Assembly: GCF_003967075.1 (NCBI RefSeq)
Contig: NZ_AP018664.1
Location: 1-64,000 of the forward strand
Direction: 5' to 3'
Length of the DNA stretch: 64,000 nt
Source of the DNA: Sphingobium amiense
GTDB lineage: Bacteria; Pseudomonadota; Alphaproteobacteria; Sphingomonadales; Sphingomonadaceae
How positions within the stretch are numbered: the stretch's first letter is position 1; every line of letters starts with the position of its first letter. The translations under genes and the position numbers were made by a program. Of the stretch, positions 35,360 to 44,559 are shown in pieces. The notes under the pieces were generated by a model. The model searched no databases, was not told the DNA's origin, and saw only the letters and a list, made by a program, of their open reading frames with translations.

Positions 35360-38202
35360 GTTTCTCGCGCGAAATGGATCGCGGCACGCCGCCTGCGGTC
35401 GCGGGTGACAGGAGCGTGACGCTGACCATCGACGGCCAGAGCGTGACCCTGCCCGAAGGCACCAGCATCATGCGCGCTGCCTCGCTGCTGGGCGGTTCCA
35501 TCCCCAAGCTCTGCGCCACCGATAGCCTCGAAAGTTTCGGTTCCTGCCGCCTGTGCCTTGTCGAGGTGGAGGGGCGCAACGGCTATCCGGCGTCCTGCAC
35601 CACGCCGGTGGCCGAAGGTATGGTCGTCCGCACCCAGACCGAACGGCTCAAGCAGTTGCGGCGCGGGGTGATGGAACTCTACATCTCCGACCATCCGCTC
35701 GACTGCCTGACCTGCGCAGCCAATGGCGATTGCGAACTGCAGGATCAGGCCGGCGCGGTCGGCCTGCGCGATGTGCGCTATGGCTATGACGGCGCGACCA
35801 ACATGGGGCAGGCGAAAGACCAGTCCAACCCCTATTTCGATTTCGATCCCAGCAAGTGCATCGTCTGCTCGCGCTGCGTGCGCGCATGCGACGAAGTGCA
35901 GGGGACGTTCGCGCTCACTGTCGAGAATAAGGGGTTTGAATCCAAGGTCGTCGCGTCGCAGGGAGAAGGCTTCCTCGGATCGGAATGTGTGTCCTGCGGG
36001 GCGTGCGTTCAGGCCTGCCCCACCGCGAGCCTGATCGAGAAGAAAGTGGTCGAAACCGGCACGCCCGACCGCGCAGTCGTCACCACCTGCGCCTATTGCG
36101 GCGTGGGCTGCACCTTCCGCGCGGAAATGCGGGGCGAGGAACTGGTGCGCATGGTGCCGTGGAAGGAAGGCAAGGCGAACCGGGGTCATAGCTGCGTCAA
36201 GGGCCGCTTCGCCTGGGGCTATGCCCAGCATCAGGACCGCGTTCTCAATCCCATGATCCGCGCGTCGGTGGATGAACCGTGGCGGGAAGTTTCGTGGGAG
36301 GAGGCGATTGCCTATACCGCGTCCGAGTTCCGCCGCATCCAGAACAAATATGGCATGCGCAGCATCGGTGGCATCACGTCGAGCCGCTGCACCAACGAGG
36401 AAACTTTCCTCGTCCAGAAGCTGATCCGGCAGGGTTTCCGCAACAACAATGTGGACACCTGCGCGCGGGTTTGCCACTCGCCCACCGGCTATGGCCTCGG
36501 CCAGACTTTCGGCACATCGGCGGGCACGCAGGATTTCGACAGCGTCGCCCAGGCCGATGTCATCCTGGTGATCGGCGCCAATCCGACCGACGGTCATCCG
36601 GTGCTCGCGTCGCGCATGAAGAAGCGGCTTCGGCAGGGCGCGAAGCTGATCGTGATCGACCCCCGCCGGACGGATCTGGTGCGTTCTCCGCACATCGCCG
36701 CGGAACATCATCTGGCGCTGCGCCCGGGCACCAATGTCGCGATGATGACGGCGCTCGCCCATGTCATCGTCACCGAGAAGCTCTATGACGAAAGCTTCAT
36801 TCGCGAGCGGTGCGACTGGGACGAATTTGCCGACTGGGCCGATTTCGTGTCCGACCCCGCGCGCTCGCCCGAAGCCATCGAGCCGCTGACCGGCGTCGGG
36901 GCGCAAGATGTGCGCGCGGCGGCGCGGCTCTATGCCACGGGCGGCAATGGCGCGATCTATTACGGCCTTGGCGTCACCGAACATAGTCAGGGCAGTTCGA
37001 CGGTCATGGCCATCGCCAATCTCGCCATGGCCACCGGCAATGTCGGGCGCGACGGCGTAGGGGTCAATCCTCTGCGCGGCCAGAATAATGTGCAGGGCGC
37101 GTGTGACATGGGCAGCTTCCCGCATGAATTTTCGGGCTATCGCCATGTGTCGGACGGCAAGACCCGCACCCTGTTCGAAGAGGCGTGGGGCGTGCCGCTG
37201 GACGGCGAGCCGGGCCTGCGCATCCCCAATATGCTCGACGCGGCGGTCGATGGCGCGTTCAAGGGGCTGTTCGTTCAGGGGGAGGATATTCTCCAGTCCG
37301 ATCCCAATACCCACCATGTCGCCGCCGGCCTTGCCGCCATGGAATGCGTGGTCGTGCAGGATCTGTTCCTGAACGAAACCGCCAACTACGCCCATATCTT
37401 CCTGCCCGGATCGACCTTCCTGGAAAAGGACGGGACGTTCACCAATGCGGAGCGCCGCATCCAGCGGGTCCGCAAGGTCATGGCGCCGCTCAACGGCTAT
37501 GCCGACTGGGAGATCGTGCAACTGGTGGCGAACGCCATGGGGCTGGGCTGGAGCTACGACCATCCCGCGCAGATCATGGAAGAGATCGCGGCGCTCACCC
37601 CGACCTTCACCGGCGTCAGCTATGACAGGCTGGAGGCGGAGGGGTCGCTGCAATGGCCCGCCAACGATGCGGCGCCCCACGGAACGCCGCTGATGCACAT
37701 TGACGGGTTCGTGCGGGGCAAGGGCAAGTTCATCGTTACAGACTATGTGCCGACCGACGAGAAGACCGGGCCGCGCTTCCCGCTCCTGCTCACGACCGGG
37801 CGCATCCTGTCCCACTATAATGTCGGCGCGCAGACCCGTCGCACCGCCAACACCGCCTGGCACCCCGAGGACCGGCTGGAAATCCATCCCAGCGATGCCG
37901 AGAACCGGGGTCTGAAGGATGGCGACTGGGTGACGCTGCGCAGCCGGGCGGGGGAAACGACGCTGCGCGCGCTGGTAACGGAGCGCGTTGCGCCGGGCGT
38001 CGTCTACACGACCTTCCACCATCCCGAAACGCAGGCGAATGTCATCACCACCGACTATTCGGACTGGGCCACCAACTGCCCGGAATATAAGGTGACGGCG
38101 GTGCAGGTGTCGGCGAGCAACGGGCCGAGCGACTGGCAGCAGGACTATGCCCGGCAGGCCGAACGCAGCCGCCGTATCGGCGTCCCCGCAGCGGCAGAGT
38201 AG
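35356..38202 (+). CDS. fdsA: NAD-dependent formate dehydrogenase, alpha (molybdopterin) subunit
   Basis: Oxidises formate to CO2 at a bis-MGD molybdenum or tungsten centre. The 948-residue protein starts with a NuoG-like [2Fe-2S] domain (LCATDSLESFGSCRLCLVE). Further iron-sulfur sites follow (HPLDCLTCAANGDCELQ; CIVCSRCVRACDEVQG; CVSCGACVQACPT). The catalytic part opens with TTCAYCGVGCTFRAE. The active-site ligand is Cys, not selenocysteine, in DTCARVCHSPTGYG (about 373). A molybdopterin dinucleotide-binding domain lies near the C-terminus. The ATG overlaps the fdsB stop. Confidence 0.97.
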   Translation: MSFSREMDRGTPPAVAGDRSVTLTIDGQSVTLPEGTSIMRAASLLGGSIPKLCATDSLESFGSCRLCLVEVEGRNGYPASCTTPVAEGMVVRTQTERLKQLRRGVMELYISDHPLDCLTCAANGDCELQDQAGAVGLRDVRYGYDGATNMGQAKDQSNPYFDFDPSKCIVCSRCVRACDEVQGTFALTVENKGFESKVVASQGEGFLGSECVSCGACVQACPTASLIEKKVVETGTPDRAVVTTCAYCGVGCTFRAEMRGEELVRMVPWKEGKANRGHSCVKGRFAWGYAQHQDRVLNPMIRASVDEPWREVSWEEAIAYTASEFRRIQNKYGMRSIGGITSSRCTNEETFLVQKLIRQGFRNNNVDTCARVCHSPTGYGLGQTFGTSAGTQDFDSVAQADVILVIGANPTDGHPVLASRMKKRLRQGAKLIVIDPRRTDLVRSPHIAAEHHLALRPGTNVAMMTALAHVIVTEKLYDESFIRERCDWDEFADWADFVSDPARSPEAIEPLTGVGAQDVRAAARLYATGGNGAIYYGLGVTEHSQGSSTVMAIANLAMATGNVGRDGVGVNPLRGQNNVQGACDMGSFPHEFSGYRHVSDGKTRTLFEEAWGVPLDGEPGLRIPNMLDAAVDGAFKGLFVQGEDILQSDPNTHHVAAGLAAMECVVVQDLFLNETANYAHIFLPGSTFLEKDGTFTNAERRIQRVRKVMAPLNGYADWEIVQLVANAMGLGWSYDHPAQIMEEIAALTPTFTGVSYDRLEAEGSLQWPANDAAPHGTPLMHIDGFVRGKGKFIVTDYVPTDEKTGPRFPLLLTTGRILSHYNVGAQTRRTANTAWHPEDRLEIHPSDAENRGLKDGDWVTLRSRAGETTLRALVTERVAPGVVYTTFHHPETQANVITTDYSDWATNCPEYKVTAVQVSASNGPSDWQQDYARQAERSRRIGVPAAAE

Positions 38203-38211
38203 GACAGGGTC

Positions 38212-38484
38212 GTGAGCGACAATCCCGAAGTCATGTCGACCGCGGATCGACTGGTGTACATGGCCCATCAGATCGCGCGGAACATGGGCGGCGCCGGAGA
38301 GGAGCAGACGGCAAGAGCGGTCGCCGATCACCTCATCCGCTTCTGGGACCCGCGCATGAAGGACCATATCGTCGCGATCGCTCGCGCGCAGCAGGTGGAA
38401 CTGTCGCCGACCGTGGCGCGCGCGATCGCCTATCTGGCGGAACGGCAGTCGCCTGACGATTCAGGCCAGAGCGCTGCCGACTGA
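38212..38484 (+). CDS. fdsD: formate dehydrogenase, delta subunit
   Basis: Small (90 residues) accessory subunit of FdsABG dehydrogenases, thought to aid assembly or stability. It matches the family in size, position and the pattern RLVYMAHQIARNMG...AVADHLIRFWDPRMKDHIVAIA. The start is a GTG 9 bases after fdsA. The usual fdsC (FdhD-type sulfurtransferase) between fdsA and fdsD in Cupriavidus-type operons is absent. Confidence 0.92.
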   Translation: MSDNPEVMSTADRLVYMAHQIARNMGGAGEEQTARAVADHLIRFWDPRMKDHIVAIARAQQVELSPTVARAIAYLAERQSPDDSGQSAAD

Positions 38485-38637
38485 AGGCGATCCATCGGAT
38501 TCCTGTTGCGGCTGCGCGTCTTTCCGCCGCAATTCGACGTGCATCGGGTCGGTGAAGTCGGCATAAGCGGGCAAGATTTCGCAAATCTCCCGGATCGACC
38601 CGCTTCGCCTCCAGATCATGTCATAAGGAAGTCCCTC

Positions 38638-39750
<1,113 letters not shown>

Positions 39751-39760
39751 CGGGGTGGCC

Positions 39761-40600
39761 ATGAAGACCGTTTCCACCGTCAGGAGCCACGGCGGCGTTC
39801 AGGGCGGCTATAGCCACCCGTCGCGCGAAACGGGAACGGAGATGACCTTCTCCGTCTTCGTGCCCCCGCACGCCGAAGGTGCGGCCCTGCCGGTCGTCTG
39901 GTATCTATCGGGCCTGACCTGCACCCACGCCAATGTCACCGAGAAAGGCGAATTTCGCGCAGCATGTGCGGAACTGGGCCTGATACTGGTCGCCCCGGAT
40001 ACGTCGCCGCGCGGGGAGGGGGTCGCCGACGATGCACAGGGCGCCTATGACTTCGGCCTTGGCGCGGGCTTCTATGTCGATGCGATGCAGCCGCCCTTTG
40101 CGCCCCATTACCGCATGTGGTCCTATGTGACGGAAGAACTGCCCGCACTGGTGGCGGATCAGTTTCCCGCCGATCCGGCGCGGCAGTCGATCATGGGGCA
40201 CAGCATGGGCGGACATGGTGCGCTGACCATCGGCCTCACCTTTGCGGATCGATACAGGGCGGTGTCGGCCTTCGCGCCGATCGTCGCGCCGTCTCAGGTG
40301 CCCTGGGGACAGAAGGCGCTGGGCGGCTATCTCGGTGTGGACCGTTCGGGCTGGCGCAGGCATGATGCGGTCGCGCTGATCGAGGATGGGGCGCGCCTGC
40401 CCGACCTGCTGGTCGATCAGGGCGATGCGGACCCGTTTCTGGCGGAGCAACTGCGTCCCGAACTGCTGGCGGAAGCGTGCCGGTCGGCCGGACAGCCACT
40501 GACCCTCCGGATGCAGCCCGGCTACGATCACAGCTATTATTTCATCTCCACCTTCATGGGTGAGCATCTGCGCTGGCATGCGGAACGGCTGGCCGTCTGA
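39761..40600 (+). CDS. fghA: S-formylglutathione hydrolase
   Basis: Hydrolyses S-formylglutathione to formate and glutathione. From the ATG at 39761 it is 279 residues. It is an esterase-D-type alpha/beta hydrolase with PVVWYLSGLTCTHANVTEKG, the nucleophile elbow IMGHSMGGHGAL (about 145), Asp in DQGDADPFL and His in GYDHSYYFISTF. Ten bases separate it from frmA. Its product formate feeds fdsGBAD just upstream. Confidence 0.95.
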   Translation: MKTVSTVRSHGGVQGGYSHPSRETGTEMTFSVFVPPHAEGAALPVVWYLSGLTCTHANVTEKGEFRAACAELGLILVAPDTSPRGEGVADDAQGAYDFGLGAGFYVDAMQPPFAPHYRMWSYVTEELPALVADQFPADPARQSIMGHSMGGHGALTIGLTFADRYRAVSAFAPIVAPSQVPWGQKALGGYLGVDRSGWRRHDAVALIEDGARLPDLLVDQGDADPFLAEQLRPELLAEACRSAGQPLTLRMQPGYDHSYYFISTFMGEHLRWHAERLAV

Positions 40601-40645
40601 CTTTTGGCAGTCGGCGTCCCGGCCCTGTCTGAAAACCCCCGGCAA

Positions 40646-40687
40646 TTGACAAGCGCGTCCTCCTCCTACAGATGGTAACGATACCAT
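40646..40687 (+). promoter_or_regulatory. promoter -35 and LacI-type operator of the GH115 gene
   Basis: TTGACA at 40646-40651 is a perfect -35 box. The inverted repeat ATGGTA-ACGA-TACCAT at 40672-40687 lies over the expected -10/start region. TGGTAnCGnTACCA-like repeats are typical binding sites of LacI-family repressors in xylan and sugar regulons of alphaproteobacteria and xanthomonads. The regulator itself is not in this window. Confidence 0.6.
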
Positions 40688-40702
40688 TTCAGGAGAGAGA
40701 CG

Positions 40703-43324
40703 ATGCAAAGGGGAGAGCGACTGCGCCTATCGCGGCGGAAGATGCTGGCAGGCTCCGCCATGCTGGCAGGAATGGCCTCCCGCTCCGGCGTCGCCATGGC
40801 CGCCAACACGGTCGCATTTCCGATGGTCGTCAAAGGCACGCCCGCAACCGTTCTGATCGACACCGCAGCGGACCCCGCCGTCCAGAACGTCGCCGCCAGT
40901 TTCAAAGCCGATCTGGAAAGGGTGAGCGGCGGCAGCGCGCTGCTGCTTCAGGACAGGCCGGGAACCGACCGCCGTCCGCTGGTGATTATCGGTGTCGCCG
41001 GGCAGAGCGCCATCATTGACCGCCTCGTTGCCGACGGCAGGCTCTCGACCGACGATCTCAAGGGGAGGTGGGAAGCCTATCGCCGCGTCGTGGTGCGCAA
41101 TCCCCTCCCCGGTGTGCCCAGCGCGCTGGTCGTGATCGGCTCCGACCGGCGGGGCGCGATTTACGGAACCTACGACCTGTCGGAACGGATGGGCGTCTCT
41201 CCCTGGTATTGGTTCGCCGATGTTCCGGTGGTTCAACGCCGTGACGTGACGCTGCAGGTGCCGCGCACGCTTGACGAGCCGAAGGTCCGCTATCGCGGCT
41301 TCTTCATCAACGACGAAGATCCGTGCCTGAGCGGCTGGGCGCGCAAGGCGTTCGGCGGCGTCAACGCGGGCATGTATGCGCATGTCTTCGAACTGCTGCT
41401 GCGCATGAAGGGCAATTATCTGTGGCCGGCCATGTGGGGCAAGGCATTCGCGCTCGACGATCCCAAAAACGTTGCGCTGGCCGATTCCATGGGCGTGGTC
41501 ATGGGCAATTCGCACCATGAGCCCATGCTGCGCGCGCAGGGGGAATGGCACCGGGGCGCGGATCGCGGCGAAGGACCATGGGATTACGCCCATAATCGGG
41601 AAAACCTCCAGAAATTCTGGCGCGGCGGCATCGAGCGGATGATGTCGAAGGGCGACGGGCGCGGCTATGAATCGGTGGTCACGATCGGCATGCGCGGCGA
41701 CGGCGACGAAGCCATGGCGGAAGGCACCGCAATCGGCCTGCTGGAAGGCGTGGTCCGCGACCAGCGCAGGATCATCGCGGACGTCACCGGCCGTTCGGCC
41801 GAACAGCAGCCGCAGATGTGGGCGCTCTACAAGGAAGTGCAGGACTATTACGACAAGGGCATGACCGTGCCCGACGATGTCATCCTGCTTTTCGCCGACG
41901 ACAACTGGGGTCAGATCCGCCGGTTGCCGCCGCCCGGATCGCCCCGGCGCTCCGGGGGCTACGGCGTCTATTATCATTTCGATTATGTCGGCGCGCCGCG
42001 TAACTATAAATGGACCAACACCAACCAGATCGAAAAGGTCTGGCAGCAGATGGATCTCGCCTACCGGCGCAATGCGCGGGCGATGTGGATCGTCAATGTG
42101 GGCGACATCAAGCCGATGGAATATCCGCTGGGCTTCTTCCTCGCGATGGCGTGGAACCCTGAAGCGATGCAGCCCGCGCAGCTTGCCGCCTATCCGCGCG
42201 ACTGGGCGGCGGCGACTTTCGGCCCAGAGTTTGCCGAACCCATTGGCCAGATGGTCACCGCCTACAGTCAATATGCCGCGCGCCGAAAGCCGGAGCTGAT
42301 CGACCAGAACAGCTTTCCCCTGGGCGGCATCGCGCCCGAGGGACTGGACGGCGGCGAGTTCGGGGACATGGTGGCGGAGTGGGATGCGCTGGAGACGCGA
42401 ATGCTGGGCGTCCGGGACCGGCTGCGCGCCGACCAGCGCTCGGCCTATTTCCAGCTTCTGGAATTCCCGATTGCGGCGATGGCGAACCTTTACCGGCTCT
42501 ACTATGCGGCGGCGTGGAACAAATTGCTTGCGTCGCGCAACGATGCGCGCGCCAATTATTTCGCCGATCAGGTGGAGCGGACATTCGCCAAGGACGCCGA
42601 ACTCACCCGCCAGTATCACAGTATTAACGGCGGCAAGTGGGACGGCATGATGGCGCAGGTCCATATGAGCTACGTCATCTGGAACGACCCGACGCAACAG
42701 ACGATGCCCAGCATCACGCGCGTCGCTGGCGATACGCCCGCCGACCGGCAGAAAGTGACGCCGCGCTTCGCGCTGCGCAAGCCCGTCCCCGAAGGCGTGG
42801 TCGCCATTGAGGCGACAGCCTATGCGCGGATGAGCCGCGGATCGGGGCCGCGCTGGACGCGCATTCCGCATCTGGGCCGCACCGACGGAGCGGTGGTGCC
42901 GCTGCCGCAGGGACTGCCGCCGACGCGGGTCGAGGATGGCGTCTGGATCGAATATGACGCGGCGCTCACGAAAGAGGGTGCGGGGACCGTCACGCTCTAT
43001 CTTGCGCCGACGCTCGACACGCTGGCCAGGGGTGGGGGCGGCGGCAGCGTCAGGATCGGCCTGTCTGTCGACGATGGCCCGGCGCAGATCGTGGCGGCGC
43101 ATCTGGAACCGACCGGCGGCCCGGAGGATACGGACGGCAAGAAACGCTGGGCGCGGGCGGTCTGCGACAATGTGATTGAGTTGCGCGCGGATGTCGGTCC
43201 GCTGACAGCCGGGCGTCACCGCATCCGCATCTGGCGGATCGACGACAATGTGGTGCTGCAAAAACTGGTGGTCGCGACCGCACCGGTCCCGCCTTCCTAT
43301 CTCGGGCCGGTGTCAGCAGGTTGA
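40703..43324 (+). CDS. glycoside hydrolase family 115 alpha-glucuronidase, exported
   Basis: GH115 enzymes remove (methyl)glucuronic acid side chains from xylan. The 873-residue protein has a twin-arginine-like leader (LSRRKMLAGSAMLAG...AMA). A GH115 N-terminal domain (about 40-190) leads to KVRYRGFFINDEDPCLSGWA, RMKGNYLWPAMWGKAF, MGNSHHEPMLRAQGEW and SVVTIGMRGDGDEAM, which are core family segments. A C-terminal beta-rich domain (about 690-873) may bind carbohydrate. It is alone, apparently under a LacI-type operator, so xylan-derived sugar probably induces it. Its end overlaps the convergent TadE gene by 12 bases. Confidence 0.92.
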   Translation: MQRGERLRLSRRKMLAGSAMLAGMASRSGVAMAANTVAFPMVVKGTPATVLIDTAADPAVQNVAASFKADLERVSGGSALLLQDRPGTDRRPLVIIGVAGQSAIIDRLVADGRLSTDDLKGRWEAYRRVVVRNPLPGVPSALVVIGSDRRGAIYGTYDLSERMGVSPWYWFADVPVVQRRDVTLQVPRTLDEPKVRYRGFFINDEDPCLSGWARKAFGGVNAGMYAHVFELLLRMKGNYLWPAMWGKAFALDDPKNVALADSMGVVMGNSHHEPMLRAQGEWHRGADRGEGPWDYAHNRENLQKFWRGGIERMMSKGDGRGYESVVTIGMRGDGDEAMAEGTAIGLLEGVVRDQRRIIADVTGRSAEQQPQMWALYKEVQDYYDKGMTVPDDVILLFADDNWGQIRRLPPPGSPRRSGGYGVYYHFDYVGAPRNYKWTNTNQIEKVWQQMDLAYRRNARAMWIVNVGDIKPMEYPLGFFLAMAWNPEAMQPAQLAAYPRDWAAATFGPEFAEPIGQMVTAYSQYAARRKPELIDQNSFPLGGIAPEGLDGGEFGDMVAEWDALETRMLGVRDRLRADQRSAYFQLLEFPIAAMANLYRLYYAAAWNKLLASRNDARANYFADQVERTFAKDAELTRQYHSINGGKWDGMMAQVHMSYVIWNDPTQQTMPSITRVAGDTPADRQKVTPRFALRKPVPEGVVAIEATAYARMSRGSGPRWTRIPHLGRTDGAVVPLPQGLPPTRVEDGVWIEYDAALTKEGAGTVTLYLAPTLDTLARGGGGGSVRIGLSVDDGPAQIVAAHLEPTGGPEDTDGKKRWARAVCDNVIELRADVGPLTAGRHRIRIWRIDDNVVLQKLVVATAPVPPSYLGPVSAG

Positions 43325-43957
43325 CGCGGTAACGCCCGTTACCGGATAGACCTGAGTGAGGTCGCGGCTGTCGCGGACATTATAGGCGGACACTTCGACG
43401 ATGTCCTGCATCGCCACCGGCAAAAGGCCGATCACGGGCGTATAGCTGTAGGCCATTTCGACGAACATCACCGCCGAACCCTTGACTGCCGTGATCTTGT
43501 TGCCGGTCCGGCCCATCCCCGCGAAGCCCGTTCCGCTCTGCCCATCGCCCTGCACGCCATAGCTGGACGGGTAGTTTTTGGAGCCGAAGCAGCGCTGCCA
43601 GTGTATCCACTGGCCGTTGTCAGCGTTGACCTCCAGGCTCGACAGGATGATGCGGCTCTTGTGCGGCAGATCCATGGCGTCGCCCGCTTCGAGCGTCGCG
43701 CCCACGAACAGATCGTTGATTTCGGCCTCGCTGACCGGCTTGTTGGTCAGCACCGATGCATTGCCCATGCGCGATGCGTTGTCGGCGATCTGCGCCGCCA
43801 TGTCCGACACGCGCTTCTTGATGACGACATAGCGGGTATATTCGATCCCCAGCGTGCCCAGCATTACGACGAAGGGCAGGCAGAGCGCGAACTCCGTCAT
43901 GGCGATGCCCGAAATGGAGCGGAGAAGCGAGAAGCGACGCCGGGCCATCAGAGACAT
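43313..43957 (-). CDS. TadE-like pilus assembly / pseudopilin protein
   Basis: Third gene of a TadG/TadE-like operon. The 214-residue protein begins with a TadE-type N-terminus (SGIAMTEFALCLPFVVMLGTLGIEYTRYVVIKKRVSDMAAQIADNASRMG): a Glu five residues into a prepilin-like helix. A variable, probably extracytoplasmic domain follows. An internal ATG at 43948 would give TGATG overlap with the upstream gene and is an equally good start. No tadA/cpaF or other Tad machinery genes are nearby. Confidence 0.85.
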   Translation of the reverse strand: MSLMARRRFSLLRSISGIAMTEFALCLPFVVMLGTLGIEYTRYVVIKKRVSDMAAQIADNASRMGNASVLTNKPVSEAEINDLFVGATLEAGDAMDLPHKSRIILSSLEVNADNGQWIHWQRCFGSKNYPSSYGVQGDGQSGTGFAGMGRTGNKITAVKGSAVMFVEMAYSYTPVIGLLPVAMQDIVEVSAYNVRDSRDLTQVYPVTGVTASTC

Positions 43958-44556
43958 TTCCCGAGCGCGACGGCGGCCTGATCGCCATAGGGCTGGTTGC
44001 GCAGCACGGTCGATGATGTGATCTCGACCCGGTTCGACCAGCCGAGCAGTCCCGCCATCGGGAACAGGCGCGGGAAGCTCAGCCGCGCGGTGTAGATGAC
44101 GGCGTCGCGCGCATTGCCCTGACCGGTTCGTGCGCCGTCCAGATCGCGCTGGCCGTTACCGTTCCAGTCATCGAAGCTCTCGCCATTGTTGCAGATGCCG
44201 TCATTGTTCGCGTCGATGAACGGCTCTGCCTTGGCCTGCGCCGCCTGATAGGTGAGATAGGCCTTGCGGGTGAAATCGACCGTGCCGCCGCCGCCCGCGA
44301 CCTTCAGCACCTGCGAGCGGACATCTTCGTCTAGCTGCGTCTGTTTCGCCGCAACGGCGCTTTCCAGCGCCGAAGACCGACCGGCGCGGCGCATCTCGCC
44401 TTCCAGCACGGAGCGTGCGTAAAGCTGGTGGCCGATGTCGAACACGCCGAGCAGCAGCGTCAGGAACACCGGCGAGATCAGCGCGAACTCGACGATGGAC
44501 AGGCCGCGCTGGTCACGGTGCAGGATGCGCCAGAGGCTGGCGGGCGTGCGGGCCAT
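43948..44556 (-). CDS. TadE-like protein with EF-hand-like loops
   Basis: The 202-residue protein has a TadE N-terminus (RDQRGLSIVEFALISPVFLTLLLGVFDIGHQLYARSVLEGEMRRAGR). A C-terminal extracytoplasmic domain contains two calcium-loop-like sequences, DANNDGICNNGE and DWNGNGQRDLDG (about 120-145), which match the DxNxDG EF-hand/dockerin spacing. It is between the TadG-like VWA gene (3-base gap) and the second TadE-like gene (10-base overlap). The role is probably in an extracellular appendage or surface complex (inference). Confidence 0.83.
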   Translation of the reverse strand: MARTPASLWRILHRDQRGLSIVEFALISPVFLTLLLGVFDIGHQLYARSVLEGEMRRAGRSSALESAVAAKQTQLDEDVRSQVLKVAGGGGTVDFTRKAYLTYQAAQAKAEPFIDANNDGICNNGESFDDWNGNGQRDLDGARTGQGNARDAVIYTARLSFPRLFPMAGLLGWSNRVEITSSTVLRNQPYGDQAAVALGKCL

Positions 44557-44559
44557 GGT

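Noticed and set aside
35305..38367. Long open frame (over 1000 codons) antisense to fdsA
   Set aside because: It is the shadow of a high-GC gene: the plus-strand frame has all formate dehydrogenase motifs, while the antisense translation is repetitive Arg/Ala/His-rich with no family signature. Similar long shadows opposite the fatty acyl-AMP ligase, GH115 and GGDEF-EAL genes were dropped for the same reason.
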